In this document: one piece after another, positions 33,224 to 45,806 of the stretch | Layout: each line of letters opens with the position of its first letter | Numbering within the stretch: position 1 is the first letter of the stretch | Source of the DNA: Nigrospora sphaerica | Lineage: Eukaryota; Ascomycota; Sordariomycetes; Amphisphaeriales; Apiosporaceae | Length of the DNA: 64,000 nt | Direction of reading: 5' to 3' | Assembly (NCBI GenBank): GCA_018287875.1 | Contig: JAGVVL010000018.1 | Location: 124,001 to 188,000, forward strand | Translations under genes and position numbers: made by a program | Notes under the pieces: generated by a model | Told to the model about the DNA's origin: nothing | The model's input: the letters and a program-made list of their open reading frames with translations, nothing else | Database searches by the model: none

Positions 33224-34847
33224 AGTCCACACTAGCCATGTTGTCGAGCACGCGGTAGTTGATACGTGGGATGTTCCGTTGGCTGCGCTTTGTCTTGTTC
33301 TCTTGGGTGAACTGAGGTTGTCTTCCTAGGGCTTCCGGGGGTGTGTGAGTCGGGTCCTCTATAGCCACATCGACGGTGTTCTTGTCGACATTAGGCGTGT
33401 CTAATCTTAGGCTAGATTCCTCTTATGTGTTGTCTCCCTGGCTTGTTCTTTAAGGTTGGGCTGTCTTATAGAGAAGGCTGCCCGTTTAGCGGATCTTAGC
33501 GAGCTCATTTCGTGTAGGGCGTACTAACTTACCCTTCTTCACCACTGGCTTCGCCGGACAGTTTTTGTGGTTCGCTAAAGCTGGCCTATAGCAGTTCGCA
33601 TATCGTGGGCGTTCCTAGCACGGCTGTGGGTGGTTATGTCCTGCCGGGAGCCGGGCGCTGCAGTTCTCGTATTTATCAGTTCGTGTGCAGACTTGGCTTA
33701 GGTGGTATCCTTAGCATCCTAGGTTGTGTCGACTAGGAGGCGTGCGCTTCTCGATTAGATAGGCGAGCCCGCTCGCTACGAAAAGCCGAAACGAAAGGAC
33801 TTTCTATAGGAACAAGACAATATATGATCTCTTGTTCGTCCCTAGTATCGGTTCCTATCGCGACCAGCGCACGCTTACTGGCTCGACACCGGTTTACGTA
33901 ATGACTTCATCTTATAAGAGTGCTTCGGTCTCGAATATCTCGCCGAAGATATTCGGAAGGCGTGTTGGGCAGCCAGGGACCATATAGTTAACCCACGTGA
34001 CCGGGACCTCGACTGCGTTAGCTCGGAGGCTTCGTGCTAGTTCTTCCTTCCTTCGGAGAAGTATCTCCTTCGTTTCTTTGTTTCTTAGGTGGACGGCGAC
34101 GCCCGTAGCTGTATAGTAGATATCAGGGACGTCGACTAAAGATAGGTCGAGGGTCTTACACACGGCCTGTCGTAGGGCGAAGTTGTATTGGGCATGTGCC
34201 CAGTTTCGGTGTGCCTCTGGGATCCTCACGAGAACTCGGAGATCCTCTCGTTAATTCGCTTGCTGGATCCGCTTGTTTGCACCGTCTTGAGGCGGTGGTT
34301 TCTGTCCCGCTTGTGCGACGTCGGCCCAGCTGCGCGTGGGGGCCCCGAGAGGTTCCACACGGGTCGGGCCGGTCTCCGGCAGGAGGCGTTCTTTCGGGTG
34401 GGGGCAAATTGTGTCCCCGGTCTTCCCCTATAGAAACGCCGTAAAACCTTTCGTGATCTCCGCAGCTAGTTCCTTGTCTTCGTCGCGGTATTCTTCGATA
34501 ATGCTATCCAAGGCGTGAGCAATCTTGGCAAGCACCGATCGTCGGATGTTGTGTCGTTTGTCCATATCACTCAAAATCGGGGATAGTGCGTCCGAAGCCG
34601 GATGGTGTCCTTGCACCATAGTCGCGGCTTCTTCCGTCGCCGAAGTTTCTCGAGTGTCGTCGACCTTCCTTCGATTTCGCAGTGGACCGTTCGTAGGGGC
34701 CTCATTCTGCCCCGTTCGCTTCCTCTTGTGAGTATAAGTGGGGGAAGCTTCTTTAAGGTGGTCGGGAGAGTTGTTTCCCGTCATCACCTCATCGGTGGTG
34801 TCCTCATAAGGAGGTGAAGCCATCACGATGATGGTCCCAGAGTCCAT
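33216..34847 (-). pseudogene. LINE copy 1 ORF1 (gag-like, zinc knuckles)
   Basis: ATG at 34847, 544 codons to TAG at 33218-33216, one frame. N-terminal low-complexity acidic/basic region with RKRTG-type nuclear signals; a helical stretch RRSVLAKIAHALDSIIEEY (near 34530); an RRM-like middle (VPVTWVNYMVPGCP near 34000); then Cys/His knuckles near 33750-33560 (degenerate). The stop TAG overlaps the ORF2 ATG (ATGAATAG, 33223-33216). Family role: RNA binding in the LINE particle. Confidence 0.75.
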
Positions 34848-35366
34848 CTGGCCTCTGGGTTAGCGTTAAGTCGCCGTTGGAGGGTTGTTAAGGATTTGGC
34901 AGTAAATAGCAGGCTGGCACTAATAGCGGATGCCAGAAAAGAATAAATAAGAAGGAAGGTACGTTAGCCTATCTATAGGTAAGATAGATACTTAGATTGA
35001 TCACTAAGGTAATGACTGTCTATATAGGAAATCCTCCTGACTTATATACCAAGTCATTCCCTCACTGATACCCTGGATCACCTTGGATCACTACTGATCC
35101 AACTGATCCCTTAGTGTTGGCTCACTAACACTGTTACTGATCCTGTACCGGAGGCTCAGTAGTGGCCCCACTGATCCATCCCGTGGATCAGTGCCAAGCT
35201 TAGTAATCCATCATGTGACCTAGCCTTGGCGTGGCTTGCCCTTAGGGCTGGTGTCCCTTGTCCGAGGCTGGTCTCCCTTACTTGGTGATGTAGTAGGCGA
35301 GGTCTTGGCTGCATGGGCGCTTACCCGCTTCCATAAGATGCTTGTTGGTTCGGGTCGTCCGTAACA

Positions 35367-35383
35367 CCACCCTTCCCCTCTCC
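35367..35383 (-). other. Polypurine tract of element D
   Basis: On the minus strand GGAGAGGGGAAGGGTGG directly precedes the 3' LTR start TGTTACGG, the normal place for plus-strand priming. Confidence 0.75.
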
Positions 35384-35599
35384 AAGGTCTTTGTCCTCAA
35401 AGCCACGGTCGCATAAGAGGTTGGCTCGCCTGCGCATCTGGTCTGTAGTAGGTTCCCCCTTTTTCTACCCTTCTTTTGCTTTTGTTTGTGATGTGTGCTC
35501 ATCATATCGGGTCGGATTGAAAAGTCTCGTCCGCCGTCTAAAAAGACCGAAGAACGCCATCGTCTTGTCGCCTTAATTGATTCCTTTGGCGTCGACATT

Positions 35600-36076
35600 A
35601 TGCCTTGTTCGTTTTGCAACGATCGCGGCCTTTCTTGCCGGATAATGGAGGGTGTGTCGCGTTGCAAGGAGTGCATTCGACGCGGTCGTTCTTACGACGG
35701 TGTTCTGGAGGCTTCGTCCGTCTAAAAGATTTTGTCCGCCGAGGAACGATTAAAGTTAGAAGAGGAGTAGACTGAGGCGAAACTCCTGGCCGCCCAGCAA
35801 GCTCTTAACGAGGCGGTATCTCGCCTTCTTCGCATTCGGAAACAACGCGCTTCTTTGAAAACCTGTGGGGTTAAGATAGCGAGGCGTTATATAAGTTCCT
35901 TAAACGAGTTGGATGCTAAAGAGCGTGAGGAGGCGGAGGCTGTGATTGGCGTGTAGGCTGCCGGTGTGGTCGACGCGATCGACTAGTCTGCTGTTTTTAA
36001 GGCAGACCCAGCGCTATCTAGCTAGGCTGCTGAAAGTCCTTCAGCGCCTGTTACGAGTTCCTCAGGTGCTCAATAG
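35600..36076 (+). pseudogene. Antisense Cys-rich frame in element D
   Basis: A plus-strand frame (ATG 35600, 158 codons) convergent with D's pol. Seen: MPCSFCNDRGLSC, GVSRCKECIRRGRS (five or six Cys in C-x2-C-x6-C-x8-C-x2-C spacing), then SRLLRIRKQRASL helical region and VVDAIDW near the end. In-frame stops at several places, all TAG. The spacing resembles a short fungal zinc-binding module; similar antisense frames are known to me from other fungal gypsy elements, though without assigned function. The A copy is at 28262-27853. Confidence 0.6.
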
Positions 36077-36079
36077 GTT

Positions 36080-39000
36080 CCTATATATTATCCTCTGGTA
36101 GGTATCCTTTCTATTTTACGAGGTATTCCTATAAGTCCTTGTTCTTTCTTCTATCGAGGATAGCCTCGACTTCGTACTCTTGCTAATTTAACTCGATTTC
36201 TAGCGTTGCTTTAAGTTTGGCGTTTGCTAGTGCAGGTTCGAGTAGCGAAATGTGGAATACAGGGTGTATCTTTATAGTGTCTGGTAGCGATAGTCTGTAG
36301 TTGATTGCTAAAATGACTTCTTTAACTTCGAATAGTCCAATCTTTTTAAAGTCGAGTTTTTCGCTTAGTTGCTTCGTTTTAATGTTTTTACAGAGTAGGT
36401 AAACTTTGTCTCCCTTCTTAAAGGTTGGTCCCTTTAACCTTGCTTAGTCGTAGTATGCCTTCATCCTTCCTTATAGGAAGATGAGGTCTTCCTGTAGTGT
36501 TTTCTGTATATCGACGATCTACGCGACTGCAATTCTTGCGAACGGGGCGTCTTCCCTTTCGATTACTAGTCGTATAACCTCTAGGTTGAATCTATAGTTG
36601 GCCTTGAATGGTGACATACTGAGTGACTTGTTATTAGCACTATTATAGAAGATCTGTGCTGTCGGTAGTAGTCTGATCCAGTTGTCTTGTCGGTAGTTGA
36701 TATAGCATCGTAGATACTGTTCCAGTGTCTGATTCATTCTTTCTGTTTATCTGTCTGTCTATAGATAATAGGCCGTGGATAACTTATGCTTGACACCTAG
36801 CTGTGCTATAAGCGATTTCCAGAATTTGCTTATAAACAGCTTATCTCAGTCGGAGATAATTTACTCTAGCAACCTATGTTGGCTAACGACAGTCTTAAGG
36901 AAGGCGTATGCGAGTTCCTTTACGTTGCTTGACTCTTTGTATGGTATAAAGTATATGTACTTCATAAGTTTATCTGTGATAACAAGGATGCTGTCGTAGA
37001 CTGCTTGCGTTATGGGTTCTTTGGATGGTGGTAGCTTTACGATGAAGTCTAGCGCGATTGTTTTCCAAGCCCTGTCCGGTGGTGCGATAGGCTGGAGTTC
37101 TCCGTATGGTTTGTGATGTGAGGCTTTAGCCTTGTTGTATAGGTCACACTCCTTAATAACGGTTACAACGATGTCCCTTAGTTTAGGGCAATCGTATTGT
37201 CGCTTAATCCGTGTTAAGGTCTTGAACCTTCCTTGGTGTCCGTGAGCGGGGTGCTCGTGGAAGTCCTTAACAAGTTCAACCTGAAGATATTCAGGGATCT
37301 CAGTCTTGCCGTTATACCTGGTTGGTTCGTTTCCGCTGATCTTTCGAATTCGCTTATCCTAATCCTCGTGTTGCACGCGGTACACTGCGTCGAGTTGCCT
37401 AACAGGCACGAGATTTCCGTTTAGATCCTTAGTAAAGATCATGTGTGTCTCGATTGGTACTTCTTATTTGTGATCCGGTCGGCGGCTTAGGGAATCGGCC
37501 CTGCCGTTCTCATTACCCTTACGGTAGATAATAACGAAATTGAATTCCGATAGGAATTCCATCCAACGGATCTGTCGTTTGTTGAGTTCCTTATTCGTTA
37601 TAAACAATGCGAGATTCTTATAGTCTGTGTACACCTTAACTTAGTAGGTGGTACCACTTAGGTAATGTTTCCATTCTCGGAATGCTTCGATAATAGCCAT
37701 CAACTCTTTATCGTGAATCTGATAGTTAAGTTGTAATCCGCTGAGTTTCTTCGAGAAGAAGGCTACCGGGTGTAGCTTCCTGTTCTCGTCGGTTTAGCTC
37801 AGTTGGCCTCCGATTACGTAGTCTAACGCGTCGGTCTCGACCTTGAAGAGTCGTGTAGGATCGGCTATACGTAGTACTGGCTTGTCGGTGATCCTTTTCT
37901 TCAGCTCATTGAAGGCTGTTTCTTCCTTATCCGTCCACTGGAAGTCGGCTTCCTTGCAGGTCAGGTTCGTTAAGGGAGTGGCGATTTTTCCGAACTAGTG
38001 AATGAACATCCTGTAGTAGTTTGCCAATCCTAGGAAGGATCGTACATCACTTGCGTTCTAGGGAGTTAGCCAGTCTCTAACTGCTAACACCTTAGACTCT
38101 TCTATACGGATTTCTCCTGCGGATATCACGTATCCTAGATAGTTGACTTGTTCTTGCTCGAACTCGCTCTTCTTAGGGTTGACAAGTAGCTTCGCGTCGC
38201 GGAGTGCTTATAGAACTAGCCGGACATGCTCTCGGTGTTACTCGAGATTCTCTGAGTAGATGAGGATATCGTCGAGATAGACGACGACGAACTTGTCGAT
38301 GAAGTCGCGTAGAATATGATTCATCATATTCTGGAAGCTTGCTGGCGTATTAGTGAGGCCGAAGGGCATTACCAGGTATTCGAAATGTCCGTACTTAGTT
38401 CGGAATGCCGTCTTCCATTCTTCGCCTTCCTTAATACGTATGAGGTTGTACCTATTAGGTAGGTCAAGGGCTGTGAAGATCTTAGCCTTGCCTAGTTTAT
38501 CTCGTAGGTCGCTAATTAACGGTAGTGGGTAGCAGTTCTTAACCGTTATTTCGTTGAGCTTTCGGTAGTCGACATATAGTCGCCACTTCTTCTTGCTATC
38601 CTTGCCGGCCTTCTTCGGAATAAAGAGTATAGGGTATCTAGCAGGCGATGTCGAAGGTCTGATGTTGCCTTTTGCGAGGTTCTCCTTGAGGTATTCTTTG
38701 AGTACTTCCTCATATTTGGGTGTGAGTCGATATATTGGCATGAATTGAGGCTCGTGGCCTTCCTTTAAGGGTATCTCATGATCCCACCTGTTGTGCTCTA
38801 GTAATCCTGTAGGCAGTTTTCCACTGAACAGGTCGTCGAACTCCTGGTACTGTTCTAGTACTTCGGGTTTTAGTTTCGACTTAACTTCCTTATCCTCCTA
38901 TATCCTTAGGTAGGCTCGAAGGGTTATAGGCTTACTTAAGGGTCTTCTTTGTCGACGCTTCTCAGAGGCTAAGTCTCTTCCTGGTGTATCCTATTAGACT

Positions 39001-39418
39001 TAGCTGGTCGTTTAGTTAACTCTAGGATTGCTCTTTTGTAACTAGGGTATCCCCAAAATCATATCGTAACCTAATATATCGGCGATGTCGTATATGAGAG
39101 TTTCTGTCTTCCTAGGTAGGTGTATCGGAAGGGGCGCAGTCTCCCTTAACACTTCTCTATAGTCGTACGCGAAGGGCTCTCTATCTGCTGCGTTAAGTTA
39201 GTAAGGGGCGTCTTTTATCCTCTATAGTATTCGGAGTTTGTTGACGATTTGTGGAGAAAAATAGTTTCCTTAGGCTCCGCTGTCGATTAGTGCAGGCACT
39301 TTATATCCTATGACCTGTACTGGTAGTACTAGCGGTTCATGTCTATCGCGGTGGTGTCTTTTCTTATCACTTATCGTATATAGGGACTTATAGTTCTGCT
39401 AAGCTAGGTGTAGTCCCT
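36080..39418 (-). pseudogene. Element D pol (protease, RT, RNase H, integrase, chromodomain)
   Basis: Bounds approximate. Seen on one frame: protease VPALIDSGA (39299); RT open 38741-38238 with [32 protein letters not shown] and [13 protein letters not shown]; RNase H region with [14 protein letters not shown] near 37760; integrase zinc finger and core 37300-36800; NQTLEQYLRCYINYRQDNW (36737); and a chromodomain EYEVEAILDRR near 36150. The frame differs from gag by one step of -1. Integrase and RNase H parts are interrupted by TAG/TAA stops; RT is still open across its active site. Not functional as it stands. Confidence 0.85.
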
Positions 39419-41581
39419 TTATAGCTGGCGTCGGTCTTTTCCCGACCTCTTGGCTTGTTGCCTGCAAGCAGCTCTGACTTGTCTTGCGGCTTCCCTATCT
39501 ATCCAAGCGCCTCGGCGTCTTGGGTGTCCTGTGTACTGTCTCGGGGTTGGGTCGTCGTCGGATAACGATATATGCTCCGTCGGATCGATGGTTTCTGGTG
39601 TTGACGCTCTAGTCAACGAGGCTCCTTCCTCTTCGTGAGGAGTGGGGTTGTATAGTGTCGGAACTTTAATGGGTTCCTTTGCCTTATGTCCTCCTAGGGG
39701 CACGACTAGCTGTGCTTTTCGTTGTTCGCGAACTTTCTGTTCGTAGAGGACCTTTAACCTTATCTATGTTTCGGCTTTCTTGGCTCTATAGATGCGGTAT
39801 TGGTGCGTCGTACACCGGTGCCATTCGAGTTCACCATCCATGTATACTCGTGGGTACTCGAGGGGTGCTTCGAGTAACATAAACCCACTTCGTTCGGTGA
39901 GTTTAACGACGGTCTTGTCGATTTCTTCTAGCGTGTATAGGTGGTAGACCGCTTATCCAAGGACCCGTCGCGGAAATACGTGGTTTCGGAGCTTCTTTCC
40001 TAGGTGGTGGAAACAGGCGTTGTAAATATAAGAAATCCATACTAGCTCTCTATAGCGTTCCGTATAAGGGTGAACTCTTTCGTCGTCACCGAATCTCGGT
40101 CTTCGTTGCATCTGGCTGTTGTTTCGGGCAGCGTCGATAAGTCTTTCCGCCGGGTAGTTCTAGTTAAGGAATACTCCTTTAAACAAGATTTAGCCGTCGC
40201 CTCCCATACTTCGGTAGAACGTGGCTTGCTTATTAAGTGTCTTATCGGAGTACTTGTTCATTTCGTGAGGTTCGGGGAACTCGACCCATCGTCGGAGTTC
40301 TTCTCCCTTATCGCTGCTTTCTTCGACTAAGGATCGTCCTTCGTCGATGTCTTATCGTAGTACCATCGCGAGGGTACGCGTCCTACGTGGCTGTTGGGGG
40401 TACTATCCGGCGCCATCCTTGGCTGACCGGTGGAGGCCATAGTCGTCGCTATAACACGCTGTCTAACTGAGTTCGTCGTGGGGCACACTGGGGGTACTCG
40501 TGACTTCTTTTCCTACTCCATCTAGTACCGCGGTGTCGCTATATCGGAGGACGTTAGCGCGTCGCTTAGGGACTTGCTGCTACTGTCGGGGCTTCTTAGG
40601 TTCCTTGCATAGGTGTGCAGGGTGTCCTTCCTTCCTATAGTTATAACACTTGCCCTAGAATTTGGGCTTGTCGTAGTAAGTTGCGTTAAGGTCCATGGGT
40701 CCCGAATGATTGCCGTAGGAGGTTTTATTCCTCTATCCTTCGTTGTTGCGTCGGAAGGGTTGATTCGCCTGTTGCTTCTTTCCGGAGTTGGTAACCATGG
40801 GTTTGTGGAGAGGTTGTTATCCCTTACGCTCTATCTTTCGTTTATAGAGTCTGTTATCGATGCGCACAACGAGCTCGATGTACTTGGAGAGCTCGCTAGG
40901 GCGGTCCATTCTGGCGACCTCGTCCTTGATTTCTTCCTTGAGACCGTGGTAGAACTGGGCAATGTAGGCATCATCGTCCCAGTTTAACTTGGAGATAATT
41001 TGTCGGAATCCGGCTGCGTACGCGGCAGCGGATCCTTTCTATTGGTGCTTTATAAGCTGTCGCTTAGCTATGCGGACTTCGTCTGGGCTCCCGAAGGTGC
41101 CCTTAAGCTTGGCTTCGAACGTCTCGTAGCTTCCGAAAATTGCCTTAGTCTTATCCTCCTAAAGCTTCTCTTTATTAGTCAGGTAGTCTCTTATCGTGGG
41201 TTCAAACCACGCGAGGGCGTCGCCTTAGAGGTATCCGGCGATGCACATAACCTTGTTAGAATCGTTGAGGAAGCTGTTGGAGTAGTACTTTAAGTAGGCC
41301 TTAGCCTGCGTGAGGAATATCTGGACGTTCCCATCTCTACTGTTGTAAGGCGTAGGGCCGGGGTACTTATGCTTTCCCTAGTCCCCATTCTTGGTGGCGA
41401 TCTGCTACTGGAGCTGCATGTTGTCGTGTTGGAGGGTCGCAACACTCTATCGAAGAGCGTTGAGCATGTTGTAAAGCTCCTGAGAGGCATCGGCAGCTGC
41501 AGGCTGTGTAGTCGGCTAAGGAGTCGCTGGGGCCCGCTAGCCCGTGGCAGGTGCAGGTGTGGTTAGGGTTTGAGGTGCCAT
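39419..41581 (-). pseudogene. Element D gag
   Basis: ATG at 41581; one frame of 721 codons to the stop at 39419, with internal TAG/TAA. MAPQTLTTPAPATG start as in A; gag core FYHGLKEEIKDEVARMDRPS near 40930; knuckle CYNYRKEGHPAHLCK near 40645, with the second Cys changed to Tyr. C-terminal linker PLGGHKAKEPIKVPTLYNP (39700) open to the stop. Same layout as gag of A. Confidence 0.85.
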
Positions 41582-42020
41582 TACATCGAGAGGTTAGTGT
41601 CCAAGTAGTTGACGGTGACTGACCTGAGCACGAGTGATCAAAATGTAACGAAGCGCTATACCTAAGTACTACGTGACATAGGGTTTGTACAATCAGGGAC
41701 AGAGAGCGTCTGCCTGCTTGAACACTGGTCGCTAGGTAACTGATAAACTGAGGTGCTTGACTGGGGTGTAGATGCGTGTAACTGATCTCACAATAGGTCG
41801 TTAGGCGTTAGCCCATCTTCTTCTTCTTCTTCTTCTTTGTATTATCGCCGTGTTGGGACAACGTCCCGCCTCCTAGGGGGCATCTGGCGTGCGAGAGTCT
41901 ATCTACATATCTAGATATCCCGCATATCGAGCCTAATGGCAATATTTTAGTCAAACCGTCTCCATCACTCCTCTATGCAAGTCTGTTCCCGGCGCTGGCT
42001 TTATCTAGAATGCTATTACC

Positions 42021-45000
42021 TCATGTAAAGTTACCTCTACTACTTATCGATGAAGGGCAAATGTCCTTGTAATACTTTGTTAAGGAAACAAAGAGTTAAA
42101 ACTGTTCTGGGCTATGTATTAGCCTTCGCTAGTATTCTTATAAGGTCTCTAGTTCGGGGTCGAACTTTAACTATCGGGCCCGGTGCTTTCGCGTTTTGCG
42201 GTAGTAAACTAAGTGTTCTAATGTTCGTAGCATTCGGCACGTGTATCGATTGTACCGCCTATGTCCAAACTTCTTATAGTACTAGTCGAAGTCACCATGC
42301 CCTAACTGGAGCGCAAGAAAGTTGTGAAGTGTTTACCTAGGGAGATCCAGCTTTTTTAGCGTCTTAAGAATCGCTTTAATGAATCCGAGTTTCCGGTAGC
42401 GTTTGCAGCCCTGGGAAGTTTCCTCCCACCACTTCGCGAACTAGTCCTCGACGATCGTCTTTCGAAGTCTCTTTACGCCCGCGTAGGTAGCCTAGGAAGG
42501 GAAGCTTGTTAGTAACGATGCCCCTTCCTTTGCCAGTCTGTCGGCCTCCTCGTTGCCTTGGATCCCTTCGTGGCCTGGCACCCATCGAACGTGCACGTCG
42601 GTAATCGTCGCTAGCTCTTGGAAGGCGAGAAAGGCTTCTTGTGAGCTTTTCGGCGCGTTTCCTGTGAGGCCCCGGATTACGGACGTATTATCTAAGCAGA
42701 CGTGGATTGTCGCGCCTGGGTCCACCCGATAAGCTTAACGTAGACCTTGCTATACTCCGGCGGCTTCGCTGTTAAAGACTTCCGCTAGGCCTAGTCGTCT
42801 TTTGTCTTAGTGTATTTTCTGTCCGTTTCTGTAAATAGCAAAGCCCCAGCCGACCGCCTCGTTAGGTCCTTTCGACCCGTCTAAGAAGACAACGAGGTGG
42901 GTATCGGGGAGGTTCGATTGCCACGCTGCGAAGTCTATCGCCGCTGTCTTTTTGTCCTTCTACGGCTTTTGCTCTAGCGTGTATCTCCTTGGGAGGTACT
43001 GTGGCCGCGGGAAACCAGGTAGGAGTCTGGCTGCTCTCTGAAGCCTGGTCCGCGCTAGTTGTAGAGAGCCGTAGCAGCGGCCTGGTGGGTAGGGCCGCAG
43101 CGCTGTCCGCGCGGTCAGCATGTGGTCCTTGTCCACCGACTAGAGCTGTAGTCCGAAGCAATAGAACGCCGCTTCCAGTGCGACTCGTGCTATCGGGACC
43201 CCTGCGTCCCTATATAGCGTGGCTATCGGCGTTGTCCTCTATATAGGCAGAACAGACTGTATCGCTTCTCGTAAGACCCGGTCTATTTTATCTATGTGCG
43301 CTTCTTACCGGGTTGCCACTTCCGTTTTGCGTTCTCTGCTAACGATCTTTCGGGTCTTCGTCCGCCCCCTGTACCATGCCTCGGCCCTGTAGGTGAGAAT
43401 GGGAAGAACGTAGGTGAAGATGGCCTTCCGGAGGGCTCTTAGCGGAGGGCCTCGCTGGGTGTTAGCTAGGCTCCGAAGGTGTCGTACGACGTTCCGCGCT
43501 TGTGCCGCTTTCCTCTTCACGTGCTTCGTGAACCGAAGCTTCGGGTCGAACCAGACGCCGAGCCATCGTACAGGCTTCTCCGAGGCGTGCACCGTAAGGC
43601 CGTGGTCTTTTACCGAGACACTCGGAAGTCCCTCCGGGTTTATTCCGCATGTAAAGTGGAGCAGATCACTTTTCTCCGGGTCGATCGCGACCTTGTTTTC
43701 TCGGCCCCAGTTAAGGACGTCGTTTAGGTCGTTCGATAGCTGTCGTGCGTTCTCTTAAAGGGACTTGCTTTCTCGGTAAAGGCATATATTATCCGTATAT
43801 CCGAATCGGTGTCTTATGTCCTCGAGTAGGATGTCTGCAATGTATAGGAGGAAGAGGATAGGGGAGGTAGGAGAGCCTTATAATAGACCGCATTAGATCG
43901 TCTATAGTGCTGTTATGACGTCCTCGAGTCGAATCCGTACTTGTCTCTCTTCTATAAAGGAGCCCACGAACTTGACTAGCGGTGTGGCCCAGCCCTGTTG
44001 TCTTATACAAAGCATAAACCGCTTTTTAAGCGCTGCGTCGAATACGCCTTTCACGTTTAAGGTGAGAATCGAGGCTGTACGCCTAGTCTCTAGGGAGTGT
44101 TCGATCTCGTGTGTTAAGCAGGCTAGGAGGTCCAAGGCTGCTCGTGTTAGTAGGGCCCCCGCCTGTTGTGGGCTGACCACCTTATATAGCAGTGTTATGT
44201 TGGCTATCCGCCTTGCGACGAGCCTTTCAAGGCCTTTCCCTAGATAGGAGAGGAAGGCAATCGGTCGCCAGGAGCGAGGGTTAGAGAGGTCTTTCTTATT
44301 AGGTTTCCGTAGCATCACAACCTCGGCTGTGCGGAATAGGCGCAGGTGGTGCCCAGTCCGTAGACAGGCTTAAAAGAGAGATCGTACCGGCTCTTGGATA
44401 AACTGCTAACACGCTTTGAGTAGCTGTACCGAGATGCCATCAGTCCCAGGCGAGGTGCTTTTAACCGCGATAGTAGCGGTAGTCAGTTCTTCTTTAGAGA
44501 TGTAGGTATTCCAAGGTAGGGTGCGCCGCGGTACTGTCGGGATCTTAAGAGGGTCGTCCTCGAGGTCCTCCGCGTCTGTAAACCGCTCTAAAAGAGCTTT
44601 GCGTAGGGTATGGGCCTTCTCTTCCGTGTCTTCAATCGTCTTGTCCCCAATAACGAGTGGGGGTGATTAAATGACCGGCTATAGCTTATGTTATTGGACC
44701 ACCTTGTATAGGTCTTCGTCTGACTAGATCGAGTCGATTCGTTAGCGCCAGTACCTCCGCTTCTCTTACCTTACTACCGCAAGGAAATGTTTTCGCTTTT
44801 CGAGGTGTCTCCAGTCCCCTTAACAGTGTTTTCTTGCTCGGCGGAATGCGTCTCGGGCCTCTCGGCACGTGTCGGTCCACTATGGCGCGTCGCGACCGTC
44901 TTTAGCTGGGTGTTTCCCAACCGTTTCTAGCGCTCTTCGTAAGAGGTTTAAGATCTCCGATGCTTGTAGGTCTAGCTGGTCTGTCGTAGGTGTCGGAGGG

Positions 45001-45806
45001 AGTGGCGTACAGCTTTATAGACCTAGCTTGATAATACTAGCGAAAGCTTTTAGCTTACTTTCCGGTATGGAGTATCGATACTGCGTCGTCGATATCCGAT
45101 CGTTCCTCGGAATTGAGATTCGGATCGTCTCGTAGTCTGCCCCTGTCTGGAGTTTAGGATCTACCTCCGCCATAACGAAAGGGATGTTAAAGAATGTTAG
45201 ATCGATAGTATATCCCGCTATACGTGTCGGAACTCCTATCTCTCCTACATAGCTAAGTCTATTCGCGACGGCCCAGTCGTGGATCTCGAGCCCTGCATTT
45301 TGGGTTCGTCGGATACCCGGATCCCAGGCGCTGTACTATGCGTTAAAGTCCCCCGCGACCACGCAATTGGGTGGCGGTTATATAGCCAAGAGGAGTCGTG
45401 TCGCCTAGCTAAGAGGCTCATTTGGGGGTCTATATACGTTGATAAAGGTGAAGTGGTCGATCTTAAGCTATAGGAGGTCTCTAGTCTACCATGGCCGCTT
45501 TTATCTTGTCTTTAGCCTGCTATCTTTCCGGGTATAGGTTATAACCTGGGGCTGATTTATGATGCTGTCCTAGTAGTCGACTGGGATGTAAGCACTGTAG
45601 CCTGGGTGTAAGTTAAATCTGTTCCTGCTGTCGTTCATAACGGATAGCTCCTATACAAGGATCACATCGATGTGGTCCTCCTAATATTGCTGTAGTAACG
45701 CTATGTGTGCCGGCGGCGATTTGCCTACGTTAGCCTGCACTACCTATAGGACTTGTCGCCCTAATCTAGTGTATATCGTGTGCGTCCGATCGTTTGCCCT
45801 ATTCAT
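42021..45806 (-). pseudogene. LINE copy 2 ORF2: endonuclease, reverse transcriptase, RNase H
   Basis: ATG 45806 to TGA 42023-42021: exactly 1262 codons, the same length as copy 1, one frame. Seen: endonuclease VVAGDFNA near 45360 and GYTIDLTFFN near 45220; RT SWRPIAFLSYLGKGLERLV near 44270; GYTDNICLY near 43800 where copy 1 has GYMDD, so the second catalytic Asp is Asn; WLGVWFDPKLRFTKHVKRK near 43560; RNase H open 42725-42492 with CLDNTSVIRGL and PGHEGIQGNEEADRLAKEG. Stops TAG/TAA. Dead, but fuller than copy 1 in the RNase H domain, so useful for classifying the family (Tad clade, RNase H present). Confidence 0.85.

Larger units (their letters stand above)
29237..34961 (-). mobile_element. 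Tad-type LINE, copy 1 (5725 bp)
   Basis: Full length, inserted in D's left LTR with target duplication CGTTAGCCTATC (29225-29236, 34962-34973). 3' tail is (GAA)5 on the minus strand. Two genes: ORF1 34847-33216 and ORF2 33223-29438, overlapping by eight bases. Numerous TAG/TAA stops. The same element, in the same LTR position, is at 41818-47549. Confidence 0.9.
29063..35366 (-). repeat. 3' LTR of element D, carrying LINE copy 1
   Basis: LTR parts are 29063-29236 and 34962-35366. In element orientation a TATATAAG box lies at 35042-35049, about 80 bp before the LINE insertion point, so the LINE sits in R or U5 if transcription starts ~30 bp after the box. The LTR halves match those at 41644-41817 and 47550-47955 apart from scattered transitions. 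Confidence 0.88.
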
